Notes under the pieces: generated by a model
What the model saw: only the letters and a program-made list of their open reading frames with translations
What the model was told of the DNA's origin: nothing
Databases searched by the model: none
Shown here: one piece after another, positions 48,435-59,991 of the stretch
Position numbering within the stretch: position 1 is the stretch's first letter
Layout of the letters: each line of letters opens with the position of its first letter
Made by a program: the position numbers and the translations under genes
NCBI RefSeq assembly: GCF_031583025.1
Contig: NZ_CP134062.1
Location: 4,685,234 to 4,749,233, forward strand
From: Mycobacterium sp. Z3061
GTDB taxonomy: Bacteria; Actinomycetota; Actinomycetes; Mycobacteriales; Mycobacteriaceae
Length of the DNA: 64,000 bases
Reading direction: 5' to 3'

Positions 48435-50201
48435 TTAGGGCATAGGGTGCGGTGTTCCAAATAGAATCGTGTCCAATGCATACGCAATAACTATGGCTTG
48501 GAAGCCTCCTGCGAGTGTGACGAGTCCTACGTTGGCAGCAATCGGGTATCCGATCGCTTCGATCAGCCCCTCTATTACTTCACCATCGACAACCCGCATC
48601 ATTCCATTCAGGAACAAGTTCAGATCATAACTGGGCAGCGTGAAAGCGATTTCACTGGCGATATCTGCCGTCGGAAGCAAAGTCGCGTACGCCGTCGAAT
48701 ACGCTTTGACAAATCCAGCGCTTATCGAAGTGTTCGCCGCCTGGAGCGCCAGGATCGCGTCTTTGGCCGCCGATACCGGTGACACGGAGGTCAGCGCTCC
48801 CGGATTACTCAACCATGGCATGGTCGATTGAAGGTTGTTCGTGATGTCCGACGGCGCAATATGCGGCAGCGGTGGCAGCCCCTGGGACTGAATCTCGTTG
48901 ACAGCATTGATAATGCCCTGCTGGGTGCCTACGTTCAGGTGGTCCAACACAGTGAGCGGGCTCACCGGCGGGAACAGCCCGAACGGCGTGGGTACGTTAG
49001 CCGGGCCGGTGTCATATCCATACGATGGGTCGCCATAGCCGAGGTTCACCAAAACCCGAAGGTTGGGCTCTAGCAGTTCGGCAAGCGGGTTACCCACGTA
49101 GGGAATGAACCGCACGGGTTCCAGCAGGGGCAGGCGCTCCGTCGGGATCATGTAGTAGGTGCTTTGGGTGGGGCCTTCGGTCGGCAGTTGAATTGCCGTG
49201 TCGATCTGAGCCTGCGTCAGGTGTTGATAGTCGCCGTGCACGAATACGATTCCCATGACCGCGTTGAGATCGGCAAGCAAATTGATCGGATACCGTGGGA
49301 AGTCGGCGAAACCGTCGTATTCGAGCGTGTAGTTCACGGTCGGGAAGGCGTTGTCCGGCGTGGCGCCGTAAAACGTGAAACCCAGGCTGGGCAAAGTAAG
49401 CCCGGCGAAGCGCGCGGAGACACCGCCGTTGGGATTCATCGGATTGCCCAACAATACGAAATTGACTTGCGCATTGGTGACGCCTTCGGCCAACAGGCGT
49501 GGCATGACGACCGAGGAGAGTACGGCGCTTTGCGAGTACCCCAACACGGCGATCGAGCTGCCAGGGGGGAGGGCCGCAAGCTGCTGCACAATTGCGTCCG
49601 TCAGTATCGTCGACCCTCGGGCGATCGATATGTCCAAGGTCAGATCCTTGATACCGGTGAACGGATACAGGCCGTTCGGCGTCGATACACCCTGTGGCGC
49701 AGTCGCCGACGGGAAATGCGGCACAACGTATTTGGTGTAGACGTCCTGTATGTACCCGGCCGACGGTGTCGGGACACCGCTTTCGCTCAGAATCAACGCA
49801 GCGTCCACGGGCACCGGCGGCGGCACGGCCAGTAGTGCTTGCGTGGCTGCCGTGGCGTGCCCAGGAAGACCTGCAAGCAGTAACTGCGCTGGTTCGGTCA
49901 GCGTTGCCAACGACGCCGAAGCCACCGCCTCGGCCTGGGCGTACGAGTCGGAGGCCGCTTTCAGCGCCTCCGCGAAAGCGTCATGGAATGCCGCCGCTTG
50001 CTGACTCAGTGCCCGATACCCGCCGGCGTATATGCTGAAAAACTCAGCTATTGCCGCTGAGACCTCATCTGCGGCCGCCGCCGCCACACCGGCCGCCGGG
50101 CCCAGCGCAGCCCGTTCGGCTTGCTTGAGCGCCGCGCTGATCTCGGCCATGTCTCCGGCCGCCGCGGTCATCATGTGAGGCACCGCCAGCATGCTCGTCA
50201 T
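48435..50201 (-). CDS. PE-family protein with PE-PPE serine hydrolase domain
   Basis: 588 aa. Residues 1-about 100 are a PE domain of two long helices (MTSMLAVPHMMTAAAGDMAEISAAL...), with the type VII secretion signal YAQAE (87-91). From about 145 on comes the PE-PPE (Pfam 08237-type) alpha/beta-hydrolase, with nucleophile elbow GYSQS (Ser223). Such proteins are secreted by ESX-5-like systems and act as esterases or lipases at the cell surface. The ATG at 50201 has AAAGGAA upstream; the open frame continues to 50771 but reads as non-protein. GC is clearly lower than that of neighbours (about 53% in a sampled line), consistent with transfer. Confidence 0.9.
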   Translation of the reverse strand: MTSMLAVPHMMTAAAGDMAEISAALKQAERAALGPAAGVAAAAADEVSAAIAEFFSIYAGGYRALSQQAAAFHDAFAEALKAASDSYAQAEAVASASLATLTEPAQLLLAGLPGHATAATQALLAVPPPVPVDAALILSESGVPTPSAGYIQDVYTKYVVPHFPSATAPQGVSTPNGLYPFTGIKDLTLDISIARGSTILTDAIVQQLAALPPGSSIAVLGYSQSAVLSSVVMPRLLAEGVTNAQVNFVLLGNPMNPNGGVSARFAGLTLPSLGFTFYGATPDNAFPTVNYTLEYDGFADFPRYPINLLADLNAVMGIVFVHGDYQHLTQAQIDTAIQLPTEGPTQSTYYMIPTERLPLLEPVRFIPYVGNPLAELLEPNLRVLVNLGYGDPSYGYDTGPANVPTPFGLFPPVSPLTVLDHLNVGTQQGIINAVNEIQSQGLPPLPHIAPSDITNNLQSTMPWLSNPGALTSVSPVSAAKDAILALQAANTSISAGFVKAYSTAYATLLPTADIASEIAFTLPSYDLNLFLNGMMRVVDGEVIEGLIEAIGYPIAANVGLVTLAGGFQAIVIAYALDTILFGTPHPMP

Positions 50202-50560
50202 CGCGGTTCCTTTCCCGATCGATCGTTCGCAGCCTCGGCAGAATGCACGACCGAACCCACAACAGCTCCGAACACACGCAGATCCTATGATCTGAGGACA
50301 GTTGCCGGGGGGGAACAATCGAGCAATCCCCTGAAGCCATACAGAATTGTCTCTGACGACACAGATGTATCGCGCATGCTCCGAAATGCGCTCAACTGCA
50401 GGGCAATAGGGCGGAAGAAGCATGTTGGCCCCGGACCTGAAAGTGGCCAGCCGCCGCGACGAAGGCTCCTGCCGAGCAGGTCCCGCTGACGTGCTTATTT
50501 CGCTGCCGAACTGCTTCTGACGGTTTGGTCCCCCGCCGCCCCCTCGGATATACGTAATGC
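50202..50560. other. Intergenic region between the PE-PPE and oxidoreductase genes
   Basis: 359 bp holding the divergent promoters of both genes. I see the AAAGGAA ribosome-binding site of the PE gene and a TATACG sequence at 50549-50554 ahead of the + strand gene. No RNA gene, small gene or strong repeat is evident. Confidence 0.5.
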
Positions 50561-51601
50561 ATGACACCGCCCTACGAATGGACAGTGATCGGAGCAGGAC
50601 CCGCAGGCATCGCCGCCGTCGGACGACTGCTCGACCACGGAGTCCCAGAGGACAAGATCGCGTGGATCGATCCGGCCTTCGCCGCGGGGGACCTGGGCCG
50701 CAAGTGGCGGGCGGTGTCGAGCAACACCATCGTCGGTACCTTCCTGGAGTATCTGAACGGCTCCAAAGCATTTCGGTTCTCCGAGGCGCCGCCGTTGCCG
50801 CTGAAGGAAGTGGATCCCGACGAGACGTGCGCCCTGGCCCTGGTCGCCGACCCGCTGCAATGGGTCACCGGACACCTGCGAGACCGCGTCCACATCTTCC
50901 AGACCACGGCGACCACGCTGACATTGACGAACCGACGATGGCGGATCGAGACCGAACTCGGCGAGGTCGAATCGCAGAACGTCGTCCTTGCCGTCGGCGC
51001 GATTCCGAAGAGCCTGTCGTATCCGCACCTCGAGGAGATACCGGTCGATGTGGCCCTGGACCCGGAAAAGCTCGCCGCGCAGCAGTTGGACGGGGCGACC
51101 GTCGCGGTCTTCGGCTCGTCGCACTCGACGATGATCGCCCTGCCGCACCTGTTGCGGTTACCGGTCGCGAAGGTGATCAATTTCTACCGCAGCCCTTTGA
51201 AATACGCTGTCTACCTCGATGATTGGATTCTCTTCGACGACACCGGCCTCAAGGGCCGGGCAGCCGATTGGGCCCGGGAGAACATCGACGGTGTGTATCC
51301 CGACCGGCTGGAGCGGTACTGGGTTGCGGGCCCGGAATTCGAAGAGAAGCTACAGGAGTGCGACCGGGCTATCTACACCGTGGGCTTCGCGCCGCGGACG
51401 CTGCCCGCGACGCCGCAGTGGGGGCCGCTGCACTACAACCCGCAGAACGGAATCATCGCCCCCGGGCTGTTCGGGCTGGGCATCGCTTTCCCGGAGTACG
51501 CCGAAGACCCGTACGGCTACGGGCAGCACCGCGTGGGACTGAAGAAGTTCATGGATTACCTGAACTCCGTGCTGCCGTTGTGGATGGTCTACGGCACCTG
51601 A
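50561..51601 (+). CDS. FAD/NAD(P)-dependent oxidoreductase
   Basis: 346 aa. The N-terminal FAD-binding dinucleotide fold is WTVIGAGPAGIAAVGRLL, and a second nucleotide site is VAVFGSSHSTM. The TVGFAPR motif precedes the last domain. The enzyme resembles single-component flavin-containing disulfide-reductase-like or monooxygenase-like proteins, but there is no redox-active Cys pair. No ribosome-binding site is evident ahead of the ATG. I recall no counterpart at this place in M. tuberculosis. Confidence 0.75.
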   Translation: MTPPYEWTVIGAGPAGIAAVGRLLDHGVPEDKIAWIDPAFAAGDLGRKWRAVSSNTIVGTFLEYLNGSKAFRFSEAPPLPLKEVDPDETCALALVADPLQWVTGHLRDRVHIFQTTATTLTLTNRRWRIETELGEVESQNVVLAVGAIPKSLSYPHLEEIPVDVALDPEKLAAQQLDGATVAVFGSSHSTMIALPHLLRLPVAKVINFYRSPLKYAVYLDDWILFDDTGLKGRAADWARENIDGVYPDRLERYWVAGPEFEEKLQECDRAIYTVGFAPRTLPATPQWGPLHYNPQNGIIAPGLFGLGIAFPEYAEDPYGYGQHRVGLKKFMDYLNSVLPLWMVYGT

Positions 51602-51633
51602 CGGCCTGAAAAACTCGGCCTGATTTCAAGCGT

Positions 51634-52290
51634 TCAGTGCACCACCAGGGCCGCGTGGGTGCGTCGCCGGTAAACCGACCCGAACCGGGCATCGATGCGC
51701 AGCCAGGCCGGCGAGATCCGCACGCGGACGATCTCGTCGTCGTCGCTGATCGTTTGCGGCAGGAAACCCATTGCGGTCAAAGCGAATACGCAACGCATCG
51801 GCACGCCCACCACCACGTCGCCGGAGCTGACCTCGAGCACTTCCTGGTCCAGCAGTGAGACCGGCGGCCCATGGCCACCGCCGTGCTCCTTGGCCAACTC
51901 CGCCCCCTGCTGCGCCAGCTCCAGCATCAGCTTCGCGGGTACGTCCTCGAGGTGGGTGAAGCCGGATTCCGGCGGCAACCCGCCCCGCCACGCCGAATCC
52001 ATAGCGAAGCCCGGGTCGACGTACCCCGTTTCGGCGGCCGCCGCGAGCCCGCGCGCCAACGCGTCGGCGGCCACCGACATGTCGGCGGGTTTGACCGTGC
52101 CGACCACCACGCGGCTTGCCACCACATCGAAACCCGTTGCCACCCAGGCGGTCAGCAAGCCCGCCGACCGGGCACGGATCCGGATGACCGCGGCCTCGTC
52201 GAGCCGCCTCGCGTGATCGACGAACACGGCCAGGTCCGCGCGGTGCGCCGGGTCGGCCAGCCACAGTCCGCGCTCGGCTACCGAATCCAC
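51634..52290 (-). CDS. Conserved mycobacterial protein of unknown function (Rv2474c type)
   Basis: 218 aa from GTG 52290, close to the 217 aa I recall. It overlaps the thioesterase stop by 13 bp. The sequence is alpha/beta (VDHARRLDEAAVIRIRARSAGLLTAWVATGF...), with basic strands that end HAALVVH and no recognised motif. Although the frame continues upstream to 52656, that part is the shadow of the thioesterase gene. Confidence 0.75.
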   Translation of the reverse strand: MDSVAERGLWLADPAHRADLAVFVDHARRLDEAAVIRIRARSAGLLTAWVATGFDVVASRVVVGTVKPADMSVAADALARGLAAAAETGYVDPGFAMDSAWRGGLPPESGFTHLEDVPAKLMLELAQQGAELAKEHGGGHGPPVSLLDQEVLEVSSGDVVVGVPMRCVFALTAMGFLPQTISDDDEIVRVRISPAWLRIDARFGSVYRRRTHAALVVH

Positions 52291-52691
52291 CGTTGCAGGT
52301 ACTCCCGATGATGAGGCGACAAGCGCACCAGGCGCTGCTCCTCGATGTGTACGGCCGCCAGCTGTGACTCGGCAATGACGGCCGGCTTGGACTCCGGGTC
52401 GGCGTTGACCGAGCGCACCTCGTAGCCCAGCGTGAAATCGACCGCCCGCAGCCGTTTCGTCCAGATCGTCACCTGCAACGGCGAATCCACAAGGCGCAGT
52501 TGATCTTTGTAGGTCACCCGGACGTCGGCGATCAGCAGGCCGATCGTCGCGATGTCGGCGCCGAAGGGCTCTGAGAGGAACGGCACGCGCGACTCTTCGA
52601 GAATCGTGACCATGGTGGCATGGTTGACGTGCTGGTACATGTCGATGTCCGACCACCGCACCGGAACGGCCGCGACGTATCCCACGCTCAT
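52278..52691 (-). CDS. Hotdog-fold acyl-CoA thioesterase
   Basis: 137 aa. It is a 4HBT type with the active-site motif [18 protein letters not shown] (Asp/His-Val-Asn). It corresponds to Rv2475c. The ATG overlaps the gdh stop by 4 bp (ATGA), so it is translated together with the dehydrogenase. The acyl substrate is unknown. Confidence 0.92.
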   Translation of the reverse strand: MSVGYVAAVPVRWSDIDMYQHVNHATMVTILEESRVPFLSEPFGADIATIGLLIADVRVTYKDQLRLVDSPLQVTIWTKRLRAVDFTLGYEVRSVNADPESKPAVIAESQLAAVHIEEQRLVRLSPHHREYLQRWIR

Positions 52692-55600
52692 CCCGACGAC
52701 GCCCGACCGCTGGTGCGTGTCATGCGCCGGATCTGCCGGGCCGCCACCGACAGCGTCGCGAGATCTGTTGCGCCGCTTTCCCGGATCTCGTTGAGCGTGC
52801 GACGGGCTCGGTCCACCCGGGACGCACTGATGTGTTCCCACTCGGCAATCTTCTGCTCACCACTTTCGTCGGGCTCCCCGGCTGCCAGTACGTCGAAACA
52901 CAGCGACCGCACCGACGCATAGATGTCGTCGCGAATCGCCAACCGCGCCAACGAATGCCAGCGGTCGGTGCGCGGCAGCTCCGACACCGCCGTCAGCAGC
53001 GAATCGGTGCCCAGCCGGTCCATCAGCGCGAAGTAGGTGTCGGCCACCTCAGCCGTCTCTATCTCGGTGATGTCGGCGATATCGATGATGTCGAGCAGGC
53101 TGTAGCGGTACAGCCCGGCCGCGACGCGATAGGCCAGATCCGGCGGTGCGCCCTGGGCGGTGAACTCCGCGGCCTCTTTCTCCACGATCGCCTTGTCGTC
53201 CCCGCGCAGCCATTCCGACATCCGCGGCGTCAGAGCCTTGACCTTGGCCGCGAACCGGTTGATCTCGGCGCCGACGGCCAGCGGCTGCGGCCGGTAGTTG
53301 AGCAGCCACCGCCCGGCGCGGTCGATCAGCCGACGGGTATCCAGGGTCAACCGGTCCGAAAGGGCGACAGGAAGATTGGCGGCGCGGATGCGGTGCCAGA
53401 TGTGGTCGATACCGAAGATCGCGTCCGTGGCGGCAAAGGTGCGCACGGCGTGGATCTGTGGGACACCGACGTCTTCGGCGAGCCGGAAGGCGTAGCTGAT
53501 GCCGGCCGTGTCGACCATGTCGTTGATCAGCATGGTCGTCACAATCTCGCGGCGCAGCTGGTGCGTCCGGATCTCCGGGGTGAACCTCTCCCGCAGCGGC
53601 TTCGGGAAGTAGGCCGGCAGCCGGGATGCGAACACGTCCTGGTCGGGCAGCTCGGTGTTCAGCAGGTCCTCTTTGAGCGCCAGCTTGACGTGCGCCATCA
53701 GCGTCGCCAGTTCGGGCGAGGTGAGCCCGAGACCCGCCTCGGTGCGCCGCGCGATCTCCTTCTCCGACGGCAGCGCCTCCAGTTCACGGTTGACGCCGCG
53801 CTCGGCCACCAGGTACTTGATCTGGTCGGCGTGCACCGGAAGCAGGCTGGCCGCGTTGGCGCGGCTGGTGCCCATCAGATCGTTCTGGTCCTCGTTGTCG
53901 TGCAGCACCAGTTGGCCGACCTCGTCGGTCATGGACTCGAGCAGCGCCGTGCGTTCGCCGGCATCGACCTTGCCGGCGGTGACCAGGGAGTCGATCAGGA
54001 TCTTGATGTTGACCTCGTGGTCGGAGCAGTCCACACCGGCGGAGTTGTCCATCGCGTCGGTGTTGATGCGGCCGCCCGACAGGTCGAATTCCACCCGGCC
54101 CCGCGCCGTGACCCCCAGGTTGCCGCCCTCGCCGATCACCTTGGCCCGCACCTGGTGCCCGTTGACCCGCACCGGGTCGTTGGCGCGGTCCCCGACGTCG
54201 GCGTCGGACTCGGTTTCGGCTTTGATGTACGTGCCGATGCCGCCGTTGAACAGCAGGTCCACCGGCGCTTGCAGGATCGCCCGCATCAGGTTCGGCGGCG
54301 CCATCTCGGTGACGTCACCGTCGATCCCGAGGGCGTCGCGGACCTGCGAGCTGATCGGGATCGCCTTCTGGTCGCGGCTGTAAACGCCGCCACCCTCGCT
54401 GATCAGCGACTTGTCGTAGTCGTCCCAGCTGGAGCGGGGCAGCTCGAACATCCGGTGCCGCTCCACCCAGGACGTCCTCGAATCGGGGTTGGGGTCCAGG
54501 AAGATGTGCCGGTGGTCGAAGGCGGCGACGAGCCTGATGTGCTTGCTGAGCAGCATGCCGTTGCCGAAGACGTCGCCGCTCATGTCGCCGACGCCGACGA
54601 CAGTGAAGTCCTCGGTCTGGGTGTCGACGCCGATCTCCCGGAAGTGCCGCTTGACCGCCTCCCACGCACCCTTGGCCGTGATGCCCATCGCCTTGTGGTC
54701 GTAGCCCACCGAACCGCCCGAGGCGAAGGCGTCACCGAGCCAGAAACCGTAGGACTTGGCGACGTCGTTGGCGATGTCGGAGAAAGTCGCAGTGCCTTTA
54801 TCGGCCGCCACCACCAGGTAGGCGTCGTCGCCGTCGCGGCGCACCACCTGCGGCGGCGGGTGGACGGCTTTGGTGGCGTGGTCGACGTTGTCGGTCACAT
54901 CCAGCAGTCCCGAGATGAACAACTGGTAGCAGGCGACGCCCTCGGCGCGGGTGGCGTCGCGGTCTGCGGCGGCGTCCCCGGTCGGTAGCGGCGGCCGCTT
55001 CACGACGAAGCCACCCTTGGCTCCGACGGGGACGATGACGGCGTTCTTCACCGCCTGCGCTTTGACCAGGCCCAGGATCTCGGTGCGGAAATCGTCGCGG
55101 CGGTCCGACCAGCGCAGCCCGCCGCGGGCCACCGGGCCGAACCGCAGATGCACGCCCTCGACCCGGGGTGAGTAGATGAAGATCTCGAACTTCGGCCGCG
55201 GCAACGGAAGCTCGTCGATCAGCTGCGCGTTGAGCTTGACCGACAGCACGTCGCGGCTGCGGGCCGAACCTTCGCGTGTCACAAAGTAATTGGTGCGCAG
55301 GGTGGCCTGTACCAGCGAGGCGAAGGCGCGCAGGATGCGGTCGGTGTCCAGGCTCACCAGCGCGTCGATGTCGGCGGCCACTGCGGCGGCCGCTGTCTGC
55401 GCGTCGCGGCCGCTGCCCGCGGACTTCGGGTGGAACAGCGCTTCGAACAGGGCGACCAGCGAGCGCGCCGTCGAGGGATGCTCGTTGAGCACCGACTCGA
55501 TGTAGGACTGGCTGTAGGGGAAGTTGGCCTGCCGCAAGTACTTTGCGTAGGCGCGCAGCAGCACCACCTGCTGCCACGTCAGCCCGGCGCGCATCACCAG

Positions 55601-57508
55601 CTCGTTGAAGCGGTCGACCTCGACGCGGCCCTGCCAGATCGCGGTGACGGCATCGGCGAAGCGTTGCGCACCCGCCTCGCGCTCCTCGTCCGTCGCCGCC
55701 AGCGGGATGGTGGGGTGCGGCTGGATCTTGAACTGGTAGATCCACACCGGCAGTCCGTCGGGCCGGGTGACGGTGAACGGCCGCTCTTCGAGCACGACGA
55801 CGCCCATGCTCTGCAGCATCGGCAGCAACTGGCTCAGCGAGGCGGTGCGCCCGCCCAGAAACCAGGTGAGCTGGGCGAGCCCGTGCTCGTCGCCCTGGGA
55901 GAACACCAGCTTGACCGAGTCGTCGCTGAGTTCCTTGATGACGGCGATGTCGTTGATGGCCTCGGCCGGCGTGACGGCCTGCTTGTAGGCCTCGGAGAAG
56001 GCGGTCGCATAGTGCTCGGCGTCGGCGTAGCTGACGGCGGCGGTGGGGGCCGCGGCGGTCAGCCGGTCGGCCCACGTCCGCGCGGCCTCGCTGAGCAGTG
56101 CCTGGATGCGGTTGCGGTTGGCTTCGGAGACGTCGACCGAGCCCGGTTGCGAGTCCTCCGGCAGCCGCACCATGAAATGCATCAGCGCCCAGGGCGATTC
56201 GCTGACCCGCGCGGTGAACTCCAGCCGGGTGCCGCCGAACTCGCGGACCAGGATGTCCTCGATCTGCAGGCGCACCGGGGTGGTGTAACGGTCGCGGGGC
56301 AGATACACCAGGCACGAGACGAAGAACTGCAGCCGGTCGGCGCGCAGGAACAACAACGCTCGTCGTTGCGAGCCCATGTCCACGACGGCCTTCGCCATGG
56401 CCAGCAGCTGCTCGGCGCTCAGGGTGAACAACTCCGGCCGCGGGACCGTCTGGATGACGTCGAGCAGGAGCTGGCCGGGATGGCTGGGGTCGCTGCCGGC
56501 CAGGGTGAGCGCGTCGCGAACCCGGTGCGAGATCGTCGGGATCTCCAGCACGTCGGCGTTCATGGCCGCGACGGTGAACAGTCCGACGAAGCGGTGCTCG
56601 TAGACCTCACCGGCGCCGGCGTACTCGCGGACGGCGATGGCATAGGGGTAGGCGCCATAGCGCAGGTAGCTGCCGACGGCGGCCTGCGCCAGCACCAGCA
56701 GCTTGGATTCGTCGGTGAGCCGGGGGCGGGTGCCTGAGCGGGCCCGCAGCACCCCGAGGCCGCTGGAGCCGTCACCGGTGACCAGACCGTCCTGCACCCG
56801 GGTGCGCTGGTAACCCAGCAGCAGGAAATTGCCCCGATTGAGCCACCGCAGCAGCGCCGCCACCTCCTGGCGGTCGGGTGCTTCATAGCGGCCGTCGGGA
56901 TCCTCGTCGACGGCCGCGGCAACCTCGCCCAGCGTGTCGATCATCGCCGCCGCGTCGGTGGCGACGCGTTGCACGTCGGCGAGCACCTTGGGCAGCAATC
57001 GCTCGACCTCGGCGAGGACTTTGCGGTCGACCGATGCGGACAGCTGGACATGGATCCAGGCTTCGCCGACGTAGGGCGACGCGTCGTCGGCTTTGGGTTC
57101 GACGCGCTGCAGCTCCCCCGACGGGTCGCGACGCACTTCGAACACCGGCGTCATGATCGCCGTGTAGGACAGGCCGAGGCGGTGCAGCAGCACGGTGACC
57201 GAGTCCATCAGCATGCTGCCCTGGTCGGTGACCACCTGCAGGGCGGGTCCGAAGCCGGCCGCATCCTCGGCCGGGTAGACCGCGACCGCGCTTTCACCGG
57301 CCGGGCGGTGCTGAGCGAGCCGGCAGTGCGCATCCACCACGCTGGGGGTGACGACCGAGCCTGATTCGCTCGAGCCGTGGGACCCGTCGCCGCGCGGTCC
57401 CCGATAGCTGTCTCGGTAGGCCTTCGACACCCAGTCAGGGATCTCGGCGCCGCGCGTGAACGTGGTCCACGCCGCGACGTCTTCTTTGGCCCCGGGATCG
57501 ATCGTCAT
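52688..57508 (-). CDS. gdh: NAD-specific glutamate dehydrogenase, large (180-kDa) class
   Basis: 1606 aa, near the 1624 aa of the M. tuberculosis enzyme. The catalytic domain near residue 800 has [22 protein letters not shown] and [14 protein letters not shown]; the NAD-binding part follows ([15 protein letters not shown]). The N-terminal ACT-like regulatory region is about 700 residues. It oxidises glutamate to 2-oxoglutarate; in M. tuberculosis it is tied to GarA/PknG control. The ATG at 57508 has GGGGAG upstream. Confidence 0.97.
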   Translation of the reverse strand: MTIDPGAKEDVAAWTTFTRGAEIPDWVSKAYRDSYRGPRGDGSHGSSESGSVVTPSVVDAHCRLAQHRPAGESAVAVYPAEDAAGFGPALQVVTDQGSMLMDSVTVLLHRLGLSYTAIMTPVFEVRRDPSGELQRVEPKADDASPYVGEAWIHVQLSASVDRKVLAEVERLLPKVLADVQRVATDAAAMIDTLGEVAAAVDEDPDGRYEAPDRQEVAALLRWLNRGNFLLLGYQRTRVQDGLVTGDGSSGLGVLRARSGTRPRLTDESKLLVLAQAAVGSYLRYGAYPYAIAVREYAGAGEVYEHRFVGLFTVAAMNADVLEIPTISHRVRDALTLAGSDPSHPGQLLLDVIQTVPRPELFTLSAEQLLAMAKAVVDMGSQRRALLFLRADRLQFFVSCLVYLPRDRYTTPVRLQIEDILVREFGGTRLEFTARVSESPWALMHFMVRLPEDSQPGSVDVSEANRNRIQALLSEAARTWADRLTAAAPTAAVSYADAEHYATAFSEAYKQAVTPAEAINDIAVIKELSDDSVKLVFSQGDEHGLAQLTWFLGGRTASLSQLLPMLQSMGVVVLEERPFTVTRPDGLPVWIYQFKIQPHPTIPLAATDEEREAGAQRFADAVTAIWQGRVEVDRFNELVMRAGLTWQQVVLLRAYAKYLRQANFPYSQSYIESVLNEHPSTARSLVALFEALFHPKSAGSGRDAQTAAAAVAADIDALVSLDTDRILRAFASLVQATLRTNYFVTREGSARSRDVLSVKLNAQLIDELPLPRPKFEIFIYSPRVEGVHLRFGPVARGGLRWSDRRDDFRTEILGLVKAQAVKNAVIVPVGAKGGFVVKRPPLPTGDAAADRDATRAEGVACYQLFISGLLDVTDNVDHATKAVHPPPQVVRRDGDDAYLVVAADKGTATFSDIANDVAKSYGFWLGDAFASGGSVGYDHKAMGITAKGAWEAVKRHFREIGVDTQTEDFTVVGVGDMSGDVFGNGMLLSKHIRLVAAFDHRHIFLDPNPDSRTSWVERHRMFELPRSSWDDYDKSLISEGGGVYSRDQKAIPISSQVRDALGIDGDVTEMAPPNLMRAILQAPVDLLFNGGIGTYIKAETESDADVGDRANDPVRVNGHQVRAKVIGEGGNLGVTARGRVEFDLSGGRINTDAMDNSAGVDCSDHEVNIKILIDSLVTAGKVDAGERTALLESMTDEVGQLVLHDNEDQNDLMGTSRANAASLLPVHADQIKYLVAERGVNRELEALPSEKEIARRTEAGLGLTSPELATLMAHVKLALKEDLLNTELPDQDVFASRLPAYFPKPLRERFTPEIRTHQLRREIVTTMLINDMVDTAGISYAFRLAEDVGVPQIHAVRTFAATDAIFGIDHIWHRIRAANLPVALSDRLTLDTRRLIDRAGRWLLNYRPQPLAVGAEINRFAAKVKALTPRMSEWLRGDDKAIVEKEAAEFTAQGAPPDLAYRVAAGLYRYSLLDIIDIADITEIETAEVADTYFALMDRLGTDSLLTAVSELPRTDRWHSLARLAIRDDIYASVRSLCFDVLAAGEPDESGEQKIAEWEHISASRVDRARRTLNEIRESGATDLATLSVAARQIRRMTRTSGRASSG

Positions 57509-57635
57509 TCCGATTGCTCCCCACTCGCGACGGATACCGCTCGGTTGATGCCCCACTCCTCAGCGGCTTCTACCGGCCGCATCGTCGCGGGTGCTGCCCG
57601 ACTGCCCACTCAGCACGGCCGTGGCGAGACTGACA

Positions 57636-59312
<1,677 letters not shown>

Positions 59313-59376
59313 GCCGCGGTGTTGCCTTTCTGGTCTTTGGATATCCGCGGACCATCCTATGCACCGCGGGAAAGCG

Positions 59377-59865
59377 CTAGGCCGACAGTGGCAGCGCCGC
59401 GGCGCCGTCGGTGCCCTCGGCCGTGCTGCCCGGGACGGCGACTTCGGTCGGTTCGGCAACCGCGCCGGCGCTCTCCACGGCCGGATTCTCGACCGGGTGA
59501 GGACCGGTGTAGCTCGGCTTCTCGATGCGCACGATCGCGCGGGCCAGGTCCGGGCCGACCGCGGTCGCGCGCATCTCCATCGACGAGCGCCGGTTGCCGT
59601 CGCGGTCCTCGTACTCGCTGGTGTAGACGTGACCCACCGCGATCACGGGCGCGCCCTTGCTCAGCGCGGCGCCGACCCCGGTGACCAGCCGGCCCCAGCA
59701 GTTGACGGTGATGAACAGCGAGTTGCCCGGTTCCCAGCTGCCGTCGGCGGTCCGTCGGCGTGAGTTGCTGGCCACCCGGAACTTGATCAGTTCTTCGCTG
59801 CCGACGCGACGGCGCTGGGGGTCGTTGACGATGTGGCCGACGATGGTCATCCATGTTTCGAACAT
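59377..59865 (-). CDS. ssb: Second single-stranded DNA-binding protein (SsbB type)
   Basis: 162 aa. The OB fold covers 1-about 105 (MFETWMTIVGHIVNDPQRRRVG...). The C-terminus is Ala/Pro/Glu-rich and ends in PLSA, lacking the DDDIPF-like tip used to recruit repair partners by the main SSB. This points to the paralogue SsbB (Rv2478c). The start MFETW is chosen over longer frames; GAGAGAAAG lies upstream. Confidence 0.93.
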   Translation of the reverse strand: MFETWMTIVGHIVNDPQRRRVGSEELIKFRVASNSRRRTADGSWEPGNSLFITVNCWGRLVTGVGAALSKGAPVIAVGHVYTSEYEDRDGNRRSSMEMRATAVGPDLARAIVRIEKPSYTGPHPVENPAVESAGAVAEPTEVAVPGSTAEGTDGAAALPLSA

Positions 59866-59930
59866 TGGCTCAACTTTCTCTCGGGTCGTGCTTGTGTTGA
59901 GACCCATTGAGCCCGCCGGCACCGACGGGT

Positions 59931-59948
59931 CGTGCCGGCGCGGGCACG
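59931..59948 (-). terminator. Weak hairpin between plsB2 and ssb genes
   Basis: CGTGCC (59931-59936), GGCGCG loop, GGCACG (59943-59948). It is short and lies upstream of the plsB2 stop on the + coordinate, between ssb and plsB2. It may act as an ssb-side leader structure or a weak terminator; no T-run. Confidence 0.3.
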
Positions 59949-59991
59949 GTGATCGGTGCGCCTGTTGACAAACCCGCCACTGTGGACGGGG

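Noticed and set aside
50202..50771. N-terminal extension of the PE-PPE protein
   Set aside because: The PE domain must begin at the N-terminus; the ATG at 50201 has a ribosome-binding site and the extension is Arg/Cys-rich nonsense.
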